In this document: piece after piece, positions 8,155 through 17,218 of the stretch | How positions within the stretch are numbered: the first letter of the stretch is position 1 | Layout of the letters: every line of letters begins with the position of its first letter | Source of the DNA: Terriglobia bacterium | GTDB taxonomy: Bacteria > Acidobacteriota > Terriglobia > Bryobacterales > Bryobacteraceae | Reading direction: 5' to 3' | Length of the DNA: 40,484 nucleotides | Assembly: GCA_020073615.1 (NCBI GenBank) | Contig: JAIQEX010000058.1 | Coordinates: forward strand, 1-40,484 | Notes under the pieces: generated by a model | What the model saw: only the letters and a program-made list of their open reading frames with translations | Told to the model about the DNA's origin: nothing | The model's database searches: none | Made by a program: the position numbers and the translations under genes

Positions 8155-9774
8155 TTAATGGTTGAGGAACTTCTCGAGCCTTTCGATCTGCCGCTCGGCC
8201 CTGTCGAGGAAGGTCGTCGTGGACGCCGCATCGCCGGCGTTTTGCGCGTCGTTGGCGCCTTCCAGATAAGTATTCATCAAGTTGGCGGCCTCTTGTATGT
8301 CGCCGCGCAGTCCGATGCCCTGCGCCGCCTGCTGCTGCTGCAAGGTCTGGAGACCGGAGCGGATGGCGCCGGCGCGCGCATTGAGCTTGGCGAGCTTTTC
8401 CCGGAGTATCTGAAGCTCGGAGGCGGGCTTGATGGCCGAAGGGCCAGGGCCGGGGTCGGCCACCACTCGCCCCGGCGGCGGCTCGGACGGCCGCGGCACG
8501 GGCACGGGCTCTTGCTCCTCGGCCGCATGCTTCGCCGGCGCGGGTGAAGTCCGCGGCTCTCGCTTGCGAGCGGACTCCTCGGCTTTCGTCGCCGGCGCGG
8601 GTTGGATGAGCGGTGGCGCCGAAGCGCCGGCCGCGGTGCTGGGAGATGCGGCGGGTACAGCCGCGGGCGTGGCGGCGGGTTCGGCAGGCGCGGGCGTGTC
8701 GGTGATGTGCTGCGCGGGCGCCGCCTTGCTCCCCTTCCAAGGAGCGAACTGGATGACGGCGATTACGACTGCCGCCATGGCCACCGCGCCCAACGCCATC
8801 CACAGCCCGCGGTGGCCGCGCCTGGGTTCGGCCGGAGCCGGTTCGATAGCGGGCACCGCCTCGATCGGCGGCCGGCTTGGCGGAAGCGTCAAGGTGGGAG
8901 CGGCCGGCGCCGCCGCGGGAATTTCCCGCGCCACTGCTACCGGGGCCTCCCGCGGCGCCATCACGTTCCCCAGCGCGTTGCGGAACGCGGCGGCCGTCTG
9001 AAACCGTGCGTCGGGCTCCTTGGAAACCGCCATCAGAATGGCGTCGTTCAGCGCTTGCGGCAGTTTGGGATCGAGCTCCACCGGCGGCACCGGCGTTTTC
9101 TCCAGATGCGCCGCCATGATGGCGAACTGGCTGTCGCCATCGAACGGGCGCTTGCCCGTTACCAGCTCGTAGAGCGACACGCCCACCGCGTACAGGTCGG
9201 CGCGCGCATCAAGTGCGGCGGCGCCCTTGATCTGCTCGGGCGCCATGTAGTAGAGCGATCCCATGGTGGTGCCGGTCATGGTCAGGCGGCGGTCGGCGGC
9301 CGCTTTGGCGATGCCGAAATCCATGAGCTTCACCACACCCGCCGGCGTCAGGATCATGTTGGCGGGCTTGATGTCGCGGTGAATCACGCCATGGGCGTGC
9401 GCGTAGTCCAGCGCCGCAAGCACCTGCGCGATGTAATCCACGGCCTGAGCCACGGGCACGGGGCCGCCCTTGAGCCTCTGCTCCAGGGTCATGCCCTCCA
9501 CGAACTCCATCAGCATGATGAGCTGGTTTTCCACGCGCAGCGCGGTGTGCAGCGCGGCGATGTTGGGGTGCTCCAGGCTGGCCTGCACCTTGATCTCGCG
9601 CAGGAAGCGGTCCGCCAGTTCCGGCGCGTGGGCCAGGTCGGGAAGCAGCACTTTCATGGCTTCGATGCGGTCGGAGATCATGCTGCGGACTTTGTACACC
9701 TTGCCCATGCCGCCCGCGCCCAGGATTCCGACCACCTGGTAATCGCCCACCGTCGAACCGATCTGCATTTCCAT
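8155..9774 (-). CDS. Membrane-anchored Ser/Thr protein kinase (PknB-like)
   Basis: A Hanks-type kinase occupies residues about 11-270: glycine loop GAGGMGKVYK (19-28), ATP-binding Lys41 in AMKVLLPD, catalytic Asp134 in HRDIKPAN, DFG at 152-154, and APE at 178-180. A proline/alanine-rich linker follows, then one membrane segment (about 324-343), a second low-complexity region, and a helical, Gln-rich C-terminus (about 455-539, REKLAKLNARAGAIRSGL) that would be outside the membrane. There are no PASTA repeats, so the external part is not a typical muropeptide sensor. It lies between a CsgG-like gene (8-bp gap) and the sirtuin gene (abutting), which suggests joint regulation of a surface or stress process. 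Confidence 0.93.
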   Translation of the reverse strand: MEMQIGSTVGDYQVVGILGAGGMGKVYKVRSMISDRIEAMKVLLPDLAHAPELADRFLREIKVQASLEHPNIAALHTALRVENQLIMLMEFVEGMTLEQRLKGGPVPVAQAVDYIAQVLAALDYAHAHGVIHRDIKPANMILTPAGVVKLMDFGIAKAAADRRLTMTGTTMGSLYYMAPEQIKGAAALDARADLYAVGVSLYELVTGKRPFDGDSQFAIMAAHLEKTPVPPVELDPKLPQALNDAILMAVSKEPDARFQTAAAFRNALGNVMAPREAPVAVAREIPAAAPAAPTLTLPPSRPPIEAVPAIEPAPAEPRRGHRGLWMALGAVAMAAVVIAVIQFAPWKGSKAAPAQHITDTPAPAEPAATPAAVPAASPSTAAGASAPPLIQPAPATKAEESARKREPRTSPAPAKHAAEEQEPVPVPRPSEPPPGRVVADPGPGPSAIKPASELQILREKLAKLNARAGAIRSGLQTLQQQQAAQGIGLRGDIQEAANLMNTYLEGANDAQNAGDAASTTTFLDRAERQIERLEKFLNH

Positions 9775-9782
9775 GACAGGAC

Positions 9783-10760
9783 CTATTTCGCTGTGGAGAC
9801 GGCGTCTCCGACCTTGGCCGGCGAGACCGGCGGGCTGATGAACTTGCCCACCGCGGACTGCTCGTCGACCTCGGTGATGGCAATGGTGCCGACGAGCTCC
9901 TCGATGCGCCGGATCACCTTCCCGGTGGCCGGGTCGCGAATCTCACGTCCCAGGTGCTTGACCTGCAGCTTGTCGCCGGCCTTCACGCCGGCCTTGGAGC
10001 CGACGTTGACGATCACCGTGCCATCGGGCGATGCATCCGCCACCAGGCCCTCGATCTGCACCGTGTTGGTGGGGAGCGAGCCGGCCTTCTGCTCCAACTG
10101 GCGCGCCAGATCGGCGACCGTCTTGGTGGTGGCTTCGCCCAGAATGGTATCGGCGAAATTGGAGCTGCGCATATCGAGCGCACCCGCCCCCATGCCCGCC
10201 CAACTGCCGCCCGAGCCGATGATTCCCGTGCCCTCGCGCGACGCTTCGTTCTTCGAGGTGGCGCTGGCCAGGATCTCGGCGGTCGAGGTGTCGATCATGC
10301 GCGCGGTGATCTGCACCACCGCGGTGGACTTGCTACGGCTCACGCCGCCGATACCATAACTGCCGAGCCGGCTGCCCATACCGCCGATATTGGTCTTTTT
10401 GTCGTCGCGGCCGAATTGCGTGATGCTGCCGATAATCATGGCGTCCACGCCCAGCACGCGGGCGATCTTGGCGGCGCTCGTCGGGTCGGCGCGATCGCTG
10501 TTGGAGAAGTTCTGCTCGGCCAGGATCTTATCGAGCGCCTTCCGCTCGATCACCGAGTAGGTGCCATCGCCGACCAGTTTGTCCACCAGCAGATCGGCAA
10601 TGCCCTTGCCGACGTCTTGATTGGAGCCGAACAGAGCGGCGACACCGCTCTGTACCGTGGCGTAGTCGAAATTCAGGACCGCCACGCGCTTCTTCGGTTG
10701 CGCCTCGGCCGTGCCGAGAACTGTCAAGAGCAGGAATAATGCCACCCGAACCCGGGACAT
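9783..10760 (-). CDS. CsgG/HfaB-like periplasmic or outer-membrane protein
   Basis: The 325-residue protein has a signal peptide (MSRVRVALFLLLTVLGTAEA, cleavage near 21) without a lipobox cysteine. Residues about 24-170 show the CsgG-type fold pattern: KRVAVLNFDYATV, GKGIADLLVDKLV, YSVIERKALDKILAEQ, AAKIARVLGVDAMIIGSI and TARMIDTSTAEILAS. The C-terminal part (about 235-325: NVGSKAGVKAGDKLQV, DPATGKVIRRIEELVG) resembles the FlgT C-terminal domain. CsgG-type proteins usually help secrete or anchor surface material, but many soluble homologues have unknown roles. It heads the operon with the kinase and sirtuin; its start has a good GGAGG a few bases upstream. Confidence 0.8.
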   Translation of the reverse strand: MSRVRVALFLLLTVLGTAEAQPKKRVAVLNFDYATVQSGVAALFGSNQDVGKGIADLLVDKLVGDGTYSVIERKALDKILAEQNFSNSDRADPTSAAKIARVLGVDAMIIGSITQFGRDDKKTNIGGMGSRLGSYGIGGVSRSKSTAVVQITARMIDTSTAEILASATSKNEASREGTGIIGSGGSWAGMGAGALDMRSSNFADTILGEATTKTVADLARQLEQKAGSLPTNTVQIEGLVADASPDGTVIVNVGSKAGVKAGDKLQVKHLGREIRDPATGKVIRRIEELVGTIAITEVDEQSAVGKFISPPVSPAKVGDAVSTAK

Positions 10761-11216
10761 ACCTTAACCTCCACCCAGAACCAACCATATGATGACTCGC
10801 CCCGGGAGTCAACCGGCGAGGGTACCAGGGGGAGGCCGCGGAGCTCGGGGCCGGGCGAAGCGATTCGTGCCGCAGCGCATCCGCCCGCGAGACCCGCAAC
10901 GCGCGGGCGGTGGGCGCCACGGGGCCACTGCGGCCATCGCCACGCCGATTGCTAAGCCCGGGTCCCTCTTGCGCTGTCCGGGACGATGCTCGGCGAGAAC
11001 CTCGTAGGCGCCTGGCGCCTGAGAGTTGCAGACCCTGAATGCCGCTAGAATGGAGTGAGGAGGATCTGGTGCAGAAGGTCCGCGCGACCCTCGTTTCCGT
11101 GTTCGCGGCGCCTGCCGGCGGGGCGCAGATGCGACACGCTTCCCCGGCCGCCATTTCGCGCCGGACCGGGTCGGGATCGTACGGCGTTGCATCGCACTGA
11201 CATGGAACCTTGCTTG
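10761..11216. other. 456-bp divergent intergenic region
   Basis: This gap lies between the divergent CsgG-like and Lon-like genes. I see no convincing gene or RNA. It holds a 43-codon frame at 11069-11200 (GTG with GAGGAGG five bases upstream), which ends just before the Lon-like start and could be a leader peptide or chance. Overlapping longer frames on both strands look like GC-rich shadows. Confidence 0.4.
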
Positions 11217-13643
11217 ATGAGCCCCGCGGCGGAGCTCGCCGCAGCGGATTTGCGGCGTGCCTGCGATCCCGCCAGTCTCGGCTTCGAGACCACCGCCGGA
11301 CTGCCGCTGTTAAGCGAGGTATTGGGCCAGCCGCGCGCCGTCGCGGCATTATCCTTGGCCACCGGCATCGGCAGTCAGGGCTTCAATCTCTTCGCACTGG
11401 GCCAGCCCGGGTCGGGAAGAACCACCCTGATCAAAGACTACCTGGAACAGCGCTCCGGCACGCAGCCGGTACCGCCGGACCTCTGCTACGTGCACAACTT
11501 CGCCAATGGGCGGTGCCCGCTGCCGTTGCGGCTGCCGGCCGGACACGCTGTCCAGTTGAAGACGGACATCGATGCGCTGGTCGATGAACTGGAGAGGGAG
11601 ATCCCGAAAGCGTTCGAAACCGAGGAGTATACCGGCCGGCGCGACCAGGTGATCCAGGAATTGGAAGAGCGGCGCCGGGGAAGACTCGCGGAAATCGACG
11701 ACCATTCCAAGCAAGCCGGTTTTCAGGTACTGAAAGGGCCGGGCGGGCTGCTGCTGGCGCCCGCGGCCGGCGACAAGCTGCTCAGCGAACAGGACCTGGA
11801 GCAACTGACCACCGAGGAGCGGGAAAAGATCGGCCGGGCGCGCGATCGCCTGCAGCACGAGATCGAGGAGCGCCTGCGCGCGGTTCGGGAATTGGAGAAC
11901 GCCGCCCGCGACGCACTCCGTTCGCTGGATATGGAGACGGCGGCTTACGCCGCGCGCCATGTGATCGGCGACCTTCGTGCCCGCTATGGCGGCCAGCCGG
12001 CGGTCCTGGACTACCTGGCCGCCCTGCAGACCGACGTGACGGCGCACGCGGACGACTTCCGCAAAGGCAAGGAGGCCGAAACGCCGCCGCCTTCGCCGGC
12101 CGCCATGATGCCTGCCCTCGACAAGCCCCTGGTCCGTTACCGGGTGAACGTGCTGGTGAACAATACCGGACTGAAGGGCGCGCCGGTAGTCGTGGAGACC
12201 AACCCCACGTACCACAACCTGACCGGACGCATCGAGCACCAGGCCACCTGGGGCGGCGTGGTCACCGACCACACCATGATCAAACCCGGCGCACTGCATC
12301 GGGCCAATGGCGGTTACCTCATTATTCCCGCCCGCGAATGTCTGCTGAACCCGTTCGCCTGGGAAGGCCTCAAGCGCGCTCTGAAGGATGGCGTGCTGCG
12401 CATTGAAGAACTGGGCACGCAGCTCAGTCTGGTCAGTACCGTGACGCTGGATCCGGAGGCCATCCCGCTGGACGTCAAAGTGGTGCTGATCGGCAGCCCG
12501 GCGCTTTATTATCTGCTCTACGCTCACGACGAAGACTTCCAGAAGCTGTTCAAGGTGAAGGCCGATTTCACTACCCGCATGGCCCGCGAGCCCGAGTCCG
12601 AACGAGCCTACGCGCTGTTCGTCAATACCATTTCCCGGCAGGAGAACACCTTGCCTTTCGACGCTACCGCGGTGGCGCGCATCATCGAGTACGGTTCGCG
12701 CGCGGTAGAGGACCGCGACCAGCTTTCCACGCGCTTTGGCGATATCGCGGACCTCATCCGGGAAGCCGCTCACCTGGCGAGCCAGAACTCGCATCAGGCG
12801 GTGACGGCGTCGGACATCCGCGTCACCGAAGAAGCGCGGCGGTTCCGCCAGAACCTGATGGAGGAACGTCTGCAGGAAGCGCTGATGCAGGGGACGGTCC
12901 TGCTGGAAACTTCCGGCGCCGCGATTGGACGGATCAACGGGCTCTCGGTGGTGGGCATGGGAGATTACGCCTTTGGCCATCCCGTACGGCTGACGGCCAC
13001 CGTGGGGCCGGGCCGCCGCGGGGTGGTCAGCATCGAACGGGAAGTCGAGCTGAGCGGTCCCATCCATGGCAAGGGCGTTCTGATCCTGAGCGGGTATCTG
13101 TTGCGCAAGTATGGACAGGTGGGCCCGCTGAGCCTTTCCGCCAGCCTCGTGTTCGAGCAATCGTATAGTCTGGTCGAAGGCGACAGTGCCTCACTGGCGG
13201 AACTGTGCGTGCTGCTCTCGGCGGCCGCCGATGCGCCGCTCCGCCAGGATGTGGCCGTGACCGGCTCGGTGAATCAGCACGGGCAGGTGCAGCCGGTGGG
13301 CGGAGTGATTCCCAAAATCGAAGGCTTCTTCGACCTGTGCCGGGCCAAGGGGCTCACGGGATCGCAGGGGGTCCTGATTCCCGCCGCAAATCGCCGCCAC
13401 CTCATGTTGCGGGATGACGTAGTGGAAGCGGTCTCCGCCGGGAAGTTCCATATCTGGGCGGCCGCGGATGTGGACGAGGCGCTCCAGTTGCTCGCCGGAC
13501 TGCCGGCCGGGGAACCGGACGCGGCGGGCATCTATCCGGAAGGCAGTCTGCATCGCGCGATTGCCGATCGCCTGGCGGGGTACGCCGCGGCGCTTCGCGC
13601 GCTGGCGGCCGAGGAGAAGAAGCCGGAGGCGGCCTTACGATAA
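11217..13643 (+). CDS. LonB-like ATP-dependent protease (AAA + Lon S16 domain)
   Basis: The protein of 808 residues has an N-terminal AAA region with Walker A GQPGSGRTT (62-70), where the usual Lys is Arg, a long helical insertion (about 120-270), and a sigma-54-like AAA core (NGGYLIIPARECLLNPFAWE). A C-terminal S16 protease domain follows. The Ser-Lys dyad is Ser657 in EGDSAS and Lys700 in GGVIPKIEGFF. This is the 'Lon-related putative ATP-dependent protease' group, which degrades selected cytoplasmic proteins. I recall GR(T/S) in the P-loop for this group, so Arg may be normal. I chose ATG 11217 because GGAACC lies seven bases upstream; ATG 11202 is an alternative. It appears monocistronic. 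Confidence 0.9.
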   Translation: MSPAAELAAADLRRACDPASLGFETTAGLPLLSEVLGQPRAVAALSLATGIGSQGFNLFALGQPGSGRTTLIKDYLEQRSGTQPVPPDLCYVHNFANGRCPLPLRLPAGHAVQLKTDIDALVDELEREIPKAFETEEYTGRRDQVIQELEERRRGRLAEIDDHSKQAGFQVLKGPGGLLLAPAAGDKLLSEQDLEQLTTEEREKIGRARDRLQHEIEERLRAVRELENAARDALRSLDMETAAYAARHVIGDLRARYGGQPAVLDYLAALQTDVTAHADDFRKGKEAETPPPSPAAMMPALDKPLVRYRVNVLVNNTGLKGAPVVVETNPTYHNLTGRIEHQATWGGVVTDHTMIKPGALHRANGGYLIIPARECLLNPFAWEGLKRALKDGVLRIEELGTQLSLVSTVTLDPEAIPLDVKVVLIGSPALYYLLYAHDEDFQKLFKVKADFTTRMAREPESERAYALFVNTISRQENTLPFDATAVARIIEYGSRAVEDRDQLSTRFGDIADLIREAAHLASQNSHQAVTASDIRVTEEARRFRQNLMEERLQEALMQGTVLLETSGAAIGRINGLSVVGMGDYAFGHPVRLTATVGPGRRGVVSIEREVELSGPIHGKGVLILSGYLLRKYGQVGPLSLSASLVFEQSYSLVEGDSASLAELCVLLSAAADAPLRQDVAVTGSVNQHGQVQPVGGVIPKIEGFFDLCRAKGLTGSQGVLIPAANRRHLMLRDDVVEAVSAGKFHIWAAADVDEALQLLAGLPAGEPDAAGIYPEGSLHRAIADRLAGYAAALRALAAEEKKPEAALR

Positions 13644-14066
13644 AGCCGGCGGCTTGCACCCATGACCCCGGTTGATTGTATTTTGTGCTGCGCCCGGACA
13701 GATTCGAACCGCCGACCTTCTGGTTCGTAGCCAATTCCGCACGCGAAACCAAGGACTTGCAGCCTTGCCCATTACTGCTCAGGAGCATGCATTTTCAATC
13801 ACTTCGCGGGGGTGTCGAGCAATCCTGATAAACGCTGCTACACCGGCGGCGCCCATGGTCTTCCCGGATCGGCGCTCCGTAGAGCCGCGCGGTGTGAATG
13901 ATTACACTCAAAAGGTTGGGCTTCGGCCCGACCCGCTCAACCGTTCATGGCCGACACGGATACGCGATCTTTAGCGCCTTGGCGATCAGTTCGAAACCCA
14001 GATCGTTCTTGACCGCCGGACGTCAACATGGGCGAGGCGTACCCTCTCCCAAGAATTGGAGCCGTA
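13644..14066. other. 423-bp gap with a tRNA fragment and no gene
   Basis: After the Lon-like stop a small palindrome AAGCCGGCGGCTT (13644 onward) could be a weak terminator. The tRNA-Arg 3' half at 13689-13735 lies here. The rest (13740-14066) shows no convincing frame or structure and looks like debris of a past integration. Confidence 0.4.
13689..13735 (-). pseudogene. tRNA-Arg(ACG) 3'-half fragment
   Basis: The minus strand reads GGCTACGAACCAG (anticodon loop CTACGAA, anticodon ACG), then AGGTC, then a T arm GGCGG-TTCGAAT-CTGTC, then CCGGGCGCA. This matches the 3' half of tRNA-Arg(ACG), with the discriminator A near 13689. I found no partner 5' half (no GCGCCCG on the 5' side, no D arm) and no CCA end. 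The upstream sequence cannot be folded into a cloverleaf. Fragments like this are often left by elements that integrate at tRNA genes. Confidence 0.55.
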
Positions 14067-14252
14067 ATGGTGCCGTTCGATAAAGTCACGAGAGAGAGTA
14101 TAGAGCCGAAAAAGCCCTTTTCCGGAACGTTCAGCCTCCGGCTGACTCCCAGGATGCATCGCCAGCTTGCGCTGGAGGCCAGGCGGCAAGGCAAGAGCTT
14201 GAACGCCTATCTGGTGGAACGCCTGCAGCCCAAGACCTTGCGGGCGGTCTGA
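14067..14252 (+). CDS. Small HicB/Arc-like ribbon-helix-helix protein
   Basis: From ATG 14067, preceded by TTGGAG five bases upstream, the 61-residue product has 'SGTFSLRLTPRMHRQLALEA' followed by 'RRQGKSLNAYLVERL'. This is the ribbon-helix-helix segment found at the C-terminus of HicB antitoxins and in Arc-type repressors. The HicB N-terminal RNase-H-like part and a HicA partner are both absent, so it may be a stripped-down antitoxin remnant or a free-standing DNA-binding protein. A longer start at 14028 lacks a ribosome binding site. It ends 20 bp from the convergent ABC permease stop. Confidence 0.65.
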   Translation: MVPFDKVTRESIEPKKPFSGTFSLRLTPRMHRQLALEARRQGKSLNAYLVERLQPKTLRAV

Positions 14253-14272
14253 CCAAGGCATCCGCCGCCCTG

Positions 14273-15880
14273 CTAATTCGCCGCCACCGGGCCGTCGCCG
14301 CGCGAAAGCTCCTGCAGGATGTTTTCGCGGCGCCGGGTGGCGGCCGCGACCGCCGAACCCATGGCGATCCAGTAGAGCATGCCTCCGATGATGGCGGCCA
14401 GCGCCAGGATCAGCGCGAAGGCCGCCTGGCTGGCGAAAGCGTAACGCGCCAGGTACGCCAGAAACACCGGCAGCAGCGCCAGCGGGTAGAGAACGAACAC
14501 CAGCGCCTGGAAGCGGCTGGAGGCGCCGCCTTGCGAGACCCGCTCGGGGCTCAGCGCGCGCGGGTACTGCACTGAGCTGATGTTGCCCAGCGCCAGCATA
14601 TACAGCGAACAGATGCCTATCACCAGCAGCGTTTCCGCCACCTGAGCCAGGCCGATATTCACGCGCACGGCAAAGGTGACGCCGATCAGGATCAGCGTGT
14701 CCAGGTAGATGAAGATCAGGCAGGCGATATTCTTGCCGAGCAGGACCTGGGAGAGCGGCTGCGGCGCGGCGAACCAGACGATGGCCGCGGAGCGGTCGAA
14801 ACCGAAACAGTTCCAGTAGGAGACCTGGCCGAGAAGGGTGAGGGCGTAGACGCAGACGATCACCAGAAAGTGCCGGGAAACCGCGCTCGGGCCGCTGCGG
14901 CGGCCGAGGATCATGGGCAGCCACACCATCAGACCGAAGGTGAAGGCCATCACGAAGACCATGCGGAAGCGCGGCGTGCGGGCGAGCGAGCGGATCTCTT
15001 TTTCCACGATCGCGGCCAGGGGATCGCGCCACAGCAGCCCGGGGAAGCGGTAGAAGCGTTCCAGCAGGGATTGCGTCCGCGCGCGGCCCGTGGTGCGCGG
15101 GGTGGCTTGCGCGGCCAGCGCGTCGTAGCGCAGGTTGCGCTCGAACTGGGTGCGCCCGAACCAGGCGGCCACCACCGTCCACAGGCCGAGCGAGAGCAGG
15201 GTCAGAGGCGCGGATTCGCCGAGCGCCGCGCGCGCCGCCGAGCTCCACGGCCATCCCAACATGCCGATGGCGGCGGGGGCGCCGGCGAGCCACTTGGGGC
15301 GGATGCCGGAGGCCACCACCAGGCGCGGCGCCATCCACAGCATCACCATCAGGAAGGCCAGCAGCTCGCGCACCTTGCGCCGCGAGAGCAGGCGCTCCAG
15401 CACGCTGCGCATGCCCGACGCCAGCAGCACGTTGAACAGAATGAACAGCAGCACCGGCGCCGCCAGCCGCGCCAGCGCCCCCCAGCCGCCGGCGGCGCGG
15501 TTCAGCGAGAGGCCGGCGGCGCCCGCCACCAGCACCATGGTCATCTCCACGCCGTTGACCAGCCGCAGCAGCACTTCCACCAGGAACAGCCTCCCGTGCG
15601 GCGCGGGATAGACCAGCAGCTTGCGCATGTCGAGCGCCGAGCCCATGCTCGCCGACAGGATGGGGATCACCTGCCAGTAGAAGCACACCGCCAGAAATCC
15701 GATGGGCAGATAGCGGTGGAGCGTGGCGGCATCGGCGCGCGCCGTGAAAACCGCCGCCAGGCTGGAGAGGAACACCCAGAAGCCGTACCAGATGGCGCCG
15801 GTGATCACGCTCAGGACGGCGCCGCGGCTGGCCCCGACGCGCATGCTGAGCAGCTGCGCCCGCAGGATGGCGGCGATCAT
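14273..15880 (-). CDS. ABC transporter permease (ABC-2 exporter type)
   Basis: The 535-residue membrane protein has about twelve hydrophobic segments, for example around residues 18-40, 55-75, 105-130, 135-155 and a dense group in the last 200 residues. It has no ATPase or FtsX motif. Its ATG (15878-15880) overlaps the stop of the ATPase gene in an ATGA, so the two are translationally coupled and form one exporter. The substrate cannot be told from sequence. The large loop around residues 240-290 with the motif 'LLWRDPLAAIVEKEIRSLAR' is typical of bacterial ABC-2 permeases of unknown substrate. It is regulated with the MerR gene at the head of the operon. Confidence 0.85.
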   Translation of the reverse strand: MIAAILRAQLLSMRVGASRGAVLSVITGAIWYGFWVFLSSLAAVFTARADAATLHRYLPIGFLAVCFYWQVIPILSASMGSALDMRKLLVYPAPHGRLFLVEVLLRLVNGVEMTMVLVAGAAGLSLNRAAGGWGALARLAAPVLLFILFNVLLASGMRSVLERLLSRRKVRELLAFLMVMLWMAPRLVVASGIRPKWLAGAPAAIGMLGWPWSSAARAALGESAPLTLLSLGLWTVVAAWFGRTQFERNLRYDALAAQATPRTTGRARTQSLLERFYRFPGLLWRDPLAAIVEKEIRSLARTPRFRMVFVMAFTFGLMVWLPMILGRRSGPSAVSRHFLVIVCVYALTLLGQVSYWNCFGFDRSAAIVWFAAPQPLSQVLLGKNIACLIFIYLDTLILIGVTFAVRVNIGLAQVAETLLVIGICSLYMLALGNISSVQYPRALSPERVSQGGASSRFQALVFVLYPLALLPVFLAYLARYAFASQAAFALILALAAIIGGMLYWIAMGSAVAAATRRRENILQELSRGDGPVAAN

Positions 15881-16641
15881 AGCCAGTCCAGCCGCTCCCT
15901 CGGTTGCCCGGCGCCCACCATGCGCACAAAGGCGTCTTCCAGCGATTCCCCGCCCGCCCGCAATTCCTCCAGCGTCCCGCTGGTCACGATCTTGCCTTTA
16001 TCGATGATGGCCACGCGGTCGCACAGGCGCTCCACCACCTCGAGCACGTGCGTGGTCAGGAAGATGGTGGCGCCGCGCTTCACCTGGTCGTGCAAGATAT
16101 CCTTCATGAGCCGCGCGCCCACGGCATCGACGCCTTCGAACGGCTCGTCCATGAGGAAAAGCTCCGGGTGGTGGATCAGCGAAGCCGCCATGGCCACGCG
16201 CTTGCGCATGCCTTTGGAGTATTCGCCGATGATCTTGCGGTCGATCTGAAGCTGAAACAGATCGAGCAGGCCGCGGGCCCGTTCGATGGCCACCGGGCGG
16301 GCAAGTCCGTACATGCGCCCCACGAATTCCAGGAACTCCGCGCCGGTGAGCCGGTCGAAGAGCAGGGATTCGTCGGGCACCAGCCCGATATGGCTCTTGA
16401 TGGCGAGCTCCTGGGCGGGCAGCTTGAAGCCGAGGATTTCGACCGAGCCGCCATCGGCCGGAATCAGGCCGGTCAGGATGCGAATGGTGGTGGACTTCCC
16501 TGCCCCGTTGGGACCGAGGAAGCCGAAGAAGGAGCCGCGCGGGACCTCCAGATCCACGCCATCCACGGCGGCGGCGCTGCCATAGAACTTCTTCAAACCG
16601 CTTACCAGGATGGCGGGCGACGATCCGCCGGCAAAGGGCAT
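15877..16641 (-). CDS. ABC transporter ATP-binding protein
   Basis: A 254-residue nucleotide-binding domain with Walker A GPNGAGKST (43-51), the Q-loop region near GLVPDESLLF, a signature of the 'EYSKGMRKR' form common in ABC-2 exporters, Walker B LFLMDEPFEGVD and the switch His in TTHVLE. I chose ATG at 16639-16641 (MPFAGGSS) because GGAGGGG precedes it; the longer frame to 16842 lies inside the MerR gene. It powers the permease encoded next (4-bp overlap). The MerR regulator ends 26 bp upstream, so all three genes form one operon. Confidence 0.93.
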   Translation of the reverse strand: MPFAGGSSPAILVSGLKKFYGSAAAVDGVDLEVPRGSFFGFLGPNGAGKSTTIRILTGLIPADGGSVEILGFKLPAQELAIKSHIGLVPDESLLFDRLTGAEFLEFVGRMYGLARPVAIERARGLLDLFQLQIDRKIIGEYSKGMRKRVAMAASLIHHPELFLMDEPFEGVDAVGARLMKDILHDQVKRGATIFLTTHVLEVVERLCDRVAIIDKGKIVTSGTLEELRAGGESLEDAFVRMVGAGQPRERLDWL

Positions 16642-16667
16642 CCCCTCCAGTGTACGTGCCGGAGGTC

Positions 16668-17204
16668 TTACCGCGCGGCGGTCCCCCGGCTCCACTCGCG
16701 GATGGAGTCCAGCTCCTCTTTCGGAATGTGTAGGAATTCGAGGAACTCCTGGTGCTCGTTCGGTGCCGATTTTTCGAATTCGGCGTGCCAGCGGTGCATA
16801 TCGTCTTCGGTAAAGCCGGCGGCGCGCATAATCGCCACCCATTTCTCTTTCGTGACCATGGGGATTCTCCTGAATTGATTGGTGCTCTTCAACAATCGGG
16901 CGATGGCCTGCTGATGGCCGCGCAGACGCTCGATGGCGCCGCTCAGCTCCTCCAGCCGCCGCCGCAGCACCGCCGCGGCATCGTTGGGCGGCGCATCTAG
17001 AACGGCGCGAATGTCGCGCAGCTCCAGGCCGGCGCCGCGGTAGACGCAGATCTGGCGCAGGCGCGCGAGGTCCTTATCCGTGAAGATCCGGTAGTTGCCC
17101 GGCGTGCGCCGCGGCCGCGCGAGCAGGCCGATGGATTCGTAATACAGGATGGTGCTGCGGGCGAGATTGCAGGCGCGCGCCAGCCGCGTGACCGTCAGTG
17201 CCAT
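16668..17204 (-). CDS. MerR-family transcriptional regulator
   Basis: The 178-residue protein starts with a MerR winged-helix domain (residues 1-70: LTVTRLARACNLARSTILYY, GNYRIFTDKDLARLRQI), a dimerisation coiled coil (about 85-115), and a C-terminal helical domain (MVTKEKWVAIMRAAGFTEDD, then HQEFLEFLHIPKEELDSI) that I do not recognise as a metal site; it has no conserved Cys pair at the expected place. It probably senses a small hydrophobic molecule and controls the ABC exporter genes immediately downstream. Upstream of its start is a TTGACC box with a 19-bp spacer, typical of promoters that MerR proteins distort. Confidence 0.9.
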   Translation of the reverse strand: MALTVTRLARACNLARSTILYYESIGLLARPRRTPGNYRIFTDKDLARLRQICVYRGAGLELRDIRAVLDAPPNDAAAVLRRRLEELSGAIERLRGHQQAIARLLKSTNQFRRIPMVTKEKWVAIMRAAGFTEDDMHRWHAEFEKSAPNEHQEFLEFLHIPKEELDSIREWSRGTAAR

Positions 17205-17218
17205 ACGTCCTCTCCCCC

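Noticed and set aside
11069-11200. 43-codon frame with a strong GAGGAGG before the Lon-like gene
   Set aside because: Too short and low in complexity to call a gene; could be a leader peptide, so it is only mentioned.
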